Origin: Phytopythium helicoides
Lineage: Eukaryota; Oomycota; Peronosporomycetes; Pythiales; Pythiaceae
Direction: 5' to 3'
Assembly (NCBI GenBank): GCA_024867545.1
Contig: JANFNE010000027.1
Location: 372,001 to 436,000 of the forward strand
Length of the DNA: 64,000 nucleotides
The notes under the pieces were generated by a model. The model was not told the DNA's origin. It did not search any database and was given only the letters and a program-made list of their open reading frames with translations. Shown here in pieces: positions 63,601-64,000 of this stretch; position 1 is the first letter of the stretch; every line of letters starts with the position of its first letter. Both the position numbers and the translations under genes were made by a program.

Positions 63601-64000
63601 GCAAGTGACGCACTAGGCGTTACTTCACTGACTTCGTCTGCAGCCCCCTCCTACAGCGGGATCGCCTCCTCGTCAGTAGCCTCTGTGTTTCCAAATGCTT
63701 CAACCGACTCAGCAATCGAAGTGGCGCTGTACCGTGCAGTGCTTGCCGTTCACAGTGGACGTTTTGATGACGCAATGACACTCATCGATGAGACTCGTCG
63801 TGCTCTCGACGCCAAGCTAGGGGCGCTGGTGGGCGAGTCCTACAGCCGCGCGTATGATAGCATGGTGACACTCCAGCAGCTGAGCGAACTGGAGGAGATT
63901 GTGACGTACAAGAAGTTGCGGCTGCAGGTAGCCAAGTCCGAGGAAGCGGCTCGATACAAGAGTCACATTGTACAGATGTGGCACGATCGACTGAGCGGGT
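57607..64000 (+). CDS. TOR: TOR kinase, 5' part (HEAT repeats to FAT domain), truncated by window end
   Basis: An uninterrupted frame from ATG 57607 (MEREPVDAALARL) to the end of the window, 2131 residues, with no intron and no stop. The N-terminal HEAT region matches TOR: RRLAACFVLRALAQAAPTLF, FQSIWGAVRDPRGEIREAATDAL, and GRFMVPRFREVCDTVL followed by LLPRLAAFCSDAF. The FAT domain begins near residue 1650 with TKEDWVEWMRRFSIELL, SPSAALRSC and EALISINNQLEQPEAAVG, then GESYSRAYDSM near the end. FRB and kinase domains lie outside. TOR is the PI3K-related kinase that controls growth and nutrient response in TORC1/TORC2. Low-complexity Ser/Gly/Ala insertions (about 59220-59500, 60910-61030, 62100-62180, 63290-63480, 63610-63710) interrupt the repeats and enlarge the protein relative to other TORs. 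The gene symbol is assigned by homology. Confidence 0.95.
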   Translation, partial: MEREPVDAALARLAARLGARDAAARERHALALHALVAQLARSLSPEAFAKALAALTPQLYARLQAASEAEQLGALAAIALLVDLATEDQVIRFANYLRNFLAQPGVSRAALLAASDALGRLASLSGGAAASAGAAGGAAASNSGVSGTLVAAFVDFEVKRAFEWLQGERQDAVFSQRRLAACFVLRALAQAAPTLFHVNLTTFFQSIWGAVRDPRGEIREAATDALSACLQLITQRQTRHRVQWYCKVYDHAFEGLRPATARLAAASTSGSATSLMSAPSSASTPVVSATAPTTLSWECVHGSLLVVGELLQHTGRFMVPRFREVCDTVLIYKDAKDPLVARAVTGLLPRLAAFCSDAFVQHYLDVAVAHLIKKISNYSARAERCLGFVAVGELAVAIGDRILPHLEPIIKLVREALPTHHQQQHGVQSSRKKNKSRNKLFCVETLTCVANLSCALGSKFEPYLFEEDQLLEIMMIGGLTDELIDALTEVVASVPAALPYVQERLLNEISIILRGVPFSHGGTYFAIEEDHPRRPEHRNGSSDMMSETSSVTSEKPQAPPTTPRRQSAVQALLSSMTRGSFAAFGGSSFSSAAASTGAGTTDEENLSGSYTSYRGAGGGSSPGGLMQPLPPPSHSSLVLKGDTTEEISTILLSLRTLSCFDFSGSFCLLPFVRNCVALYLTNADSQVRKQAVITCSKLLLPPRQASPFQMLGERSLSMTSQTSSSSALTGASNFPLSSYNPSWQQLSKRGPSGKVIDQVLEQLLVVGSSDMDMAVRKSVVDSLDDRYDELMSQESHLARVFVFLNDETAEIRERAMQLLERLVPRNPAFVMPSLRRVLIQLITELKHTSDMRMREESTRLLGMLIRGAQHLVDPYIVRILEVLLPTLVHGNAPLASAVLVTLGELAIVSQAQIGGYKQYLFPLIIHTLQDHSSIEKRQVALQTLGQLAGSTGCVIRPYLASPKLLEMLLGLLQHSTATPWALRREAMKTIGILGALDPYKYRLCVTRASMRQANETLGLSKRDESDRSSEARRKGATTDPAKSLSSGLEVALPKLNVDLKALGLNIDLDSFDDEFTGEILDEKQQIELQLFTAAPIGTRRPDSKTGPGEDGASGDASGRAGSASAGLSSGSRPGSASAVASSIARRALDGLVIDDAIDLDSVLIDSELELDPTELSPSSESYFPTVAIHALLRILKEPSLSMHYHGVIQAVMFIFRSLSTQCVPFLKYIIPPFLRVLARCEPRLRESLFLQLTNLISIVHSHMKPFFPPIMVLALRFWRFHLPQIVRLMEKISQAAPHEFRTEYFPKLLPKLLEVLQPHPEIFSLKSLSMAESVIADRSTSGGATAGGAAGSVSGSLVLSKDSAVPGVALTRSRSEASVGIGAEAMYLYGYDLSADGLKKGPGAANGSAGGSASAISAIQVQVVQALIIFGDAINDYVYLVVPALVRLMESLDTPLDVKIVTIYCIARISLVAKFEQYAGPRILQPLGRVVSQVSAKGLFSFGSNSGSSSGSTNASGSGGAAAIAASKADASRFSDVMLYALAAMVFQMQADVLSFDPLLRKIISSLPIHDASINERVQVLSQAIESLRFGEMATRSSLVDHPAFENNTNLRKLATDIDAAAAVGPGSGAAPPSSGMRLHVNQQNLRRAWEASQRSTKEDWVEWMRRFSIELLRESPSAALRSCCSLAQAYRPLARTLFNPAFVSCWNELYEQYQDYLVRALETAFQSDTIPAEILQGLLNLAEFMEHDVEALPIDIRELGELAQKCHAYAKALHYKELEFHTSPSTCIEALISINNQLEQPEAAVGILKYAQDHHASAIHVKETWFEKLQDWEAALALYNRRLEREEQAGGSAPLELYIGKMRCLEALGRWEELGAIAHFVWQQLAASRSSSTRRPTALSSRSRLHHTDSSGSLNASFNSASSGSTGPGVRRMSSFPGIASSSSAPMSSGSLSSMHQMPAEDREESARKRVAMLGARASWSLSQWDNMAMYVSEYSDASDALGVTSLTSSAAPSYSGIASSSVASVFPNASTDSAIEVALYRAVLAVHSGRFDDAMTLIDETRRALDAKLGALVGESYSRAYDSMVTLQQLSELEEIVTYKKLRLQVAKSEEAARYKSHIVQMWHDRLSG

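Overview
The window looks like oomycete nuclear DNA (Peronosporales or Pythium-like; I cannot name the species). The reasons are short GT-AG introns (about 60-80 bp), mostly intronless compact genes, and families that are greatly expanded in oomycetes: START-like/FYVE-type zinc-finger/GAF proteins, tyrosine-kinase-like (TKL) kinases with armadillo repeats, SWEET sugar transporters and full-length ABCB transporters. I found no tRNA, rRNA, CRISPR array or intact mobile element.

Layout. 0-1.4 kb: a small N-acylated, low-complexity protein. 1.4-18.6 kb: an alpha/beta hydrolase, then five START-like + zinc-finger genes on the minus strand, two of them with a C-terminal GAF domain. A single-pass membrane protein and a four-exon BSD-domain gene sit among them. 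20.2-33.3 kb: a large imperfect inverted duplication. Each arm carries, from the centre outward, hydrolase, START/FYVE/GAF gene, hydrolase. Left-arm genes are on the minus strand and right-arm genes on the plus strand. The centre holds a decayed GAF-gene relic and a small perfect palindrome. 34-36.2 kb: two tandem SWEET genes, one broken. 36.9-37.9 kb: another alpha/beta hydrolase. 42.1-44.8 kb: the longest START/FYVE/GAF gene. 46.4-50.2 kb: a full ABCB (P-glycoprotein type) transporter. 50.5-51.6 kb: a coiled-coil FYVE protein. 53.1-57.5 kb: a TKL kinase with ARM repeats. 57.6-64.0 kb: the 5' part of a TOR kinase gene, running off the window.

Two families dominate: six monoacylglycerol-lipase-like hydrolases and eight START-like/FYVE-type genes plus one relic. 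They are interleaved and have been copied together as a unit. A lipid-binding START fold, a membrane-targeting type of zinc finger, a small-molecule-binding GAF and a lipid-cleaving hydrolase suggest lipid or membrane signalling. That link is inference from co-location and domain content. The array shows recent recombination: a conversion tract between tandem copies, a mosaic hydrolase, an N-terminally truncated copy, and several single-base frame breaks. Those breaks may be real decay or base-calling errors, since some lie in homopolymers.
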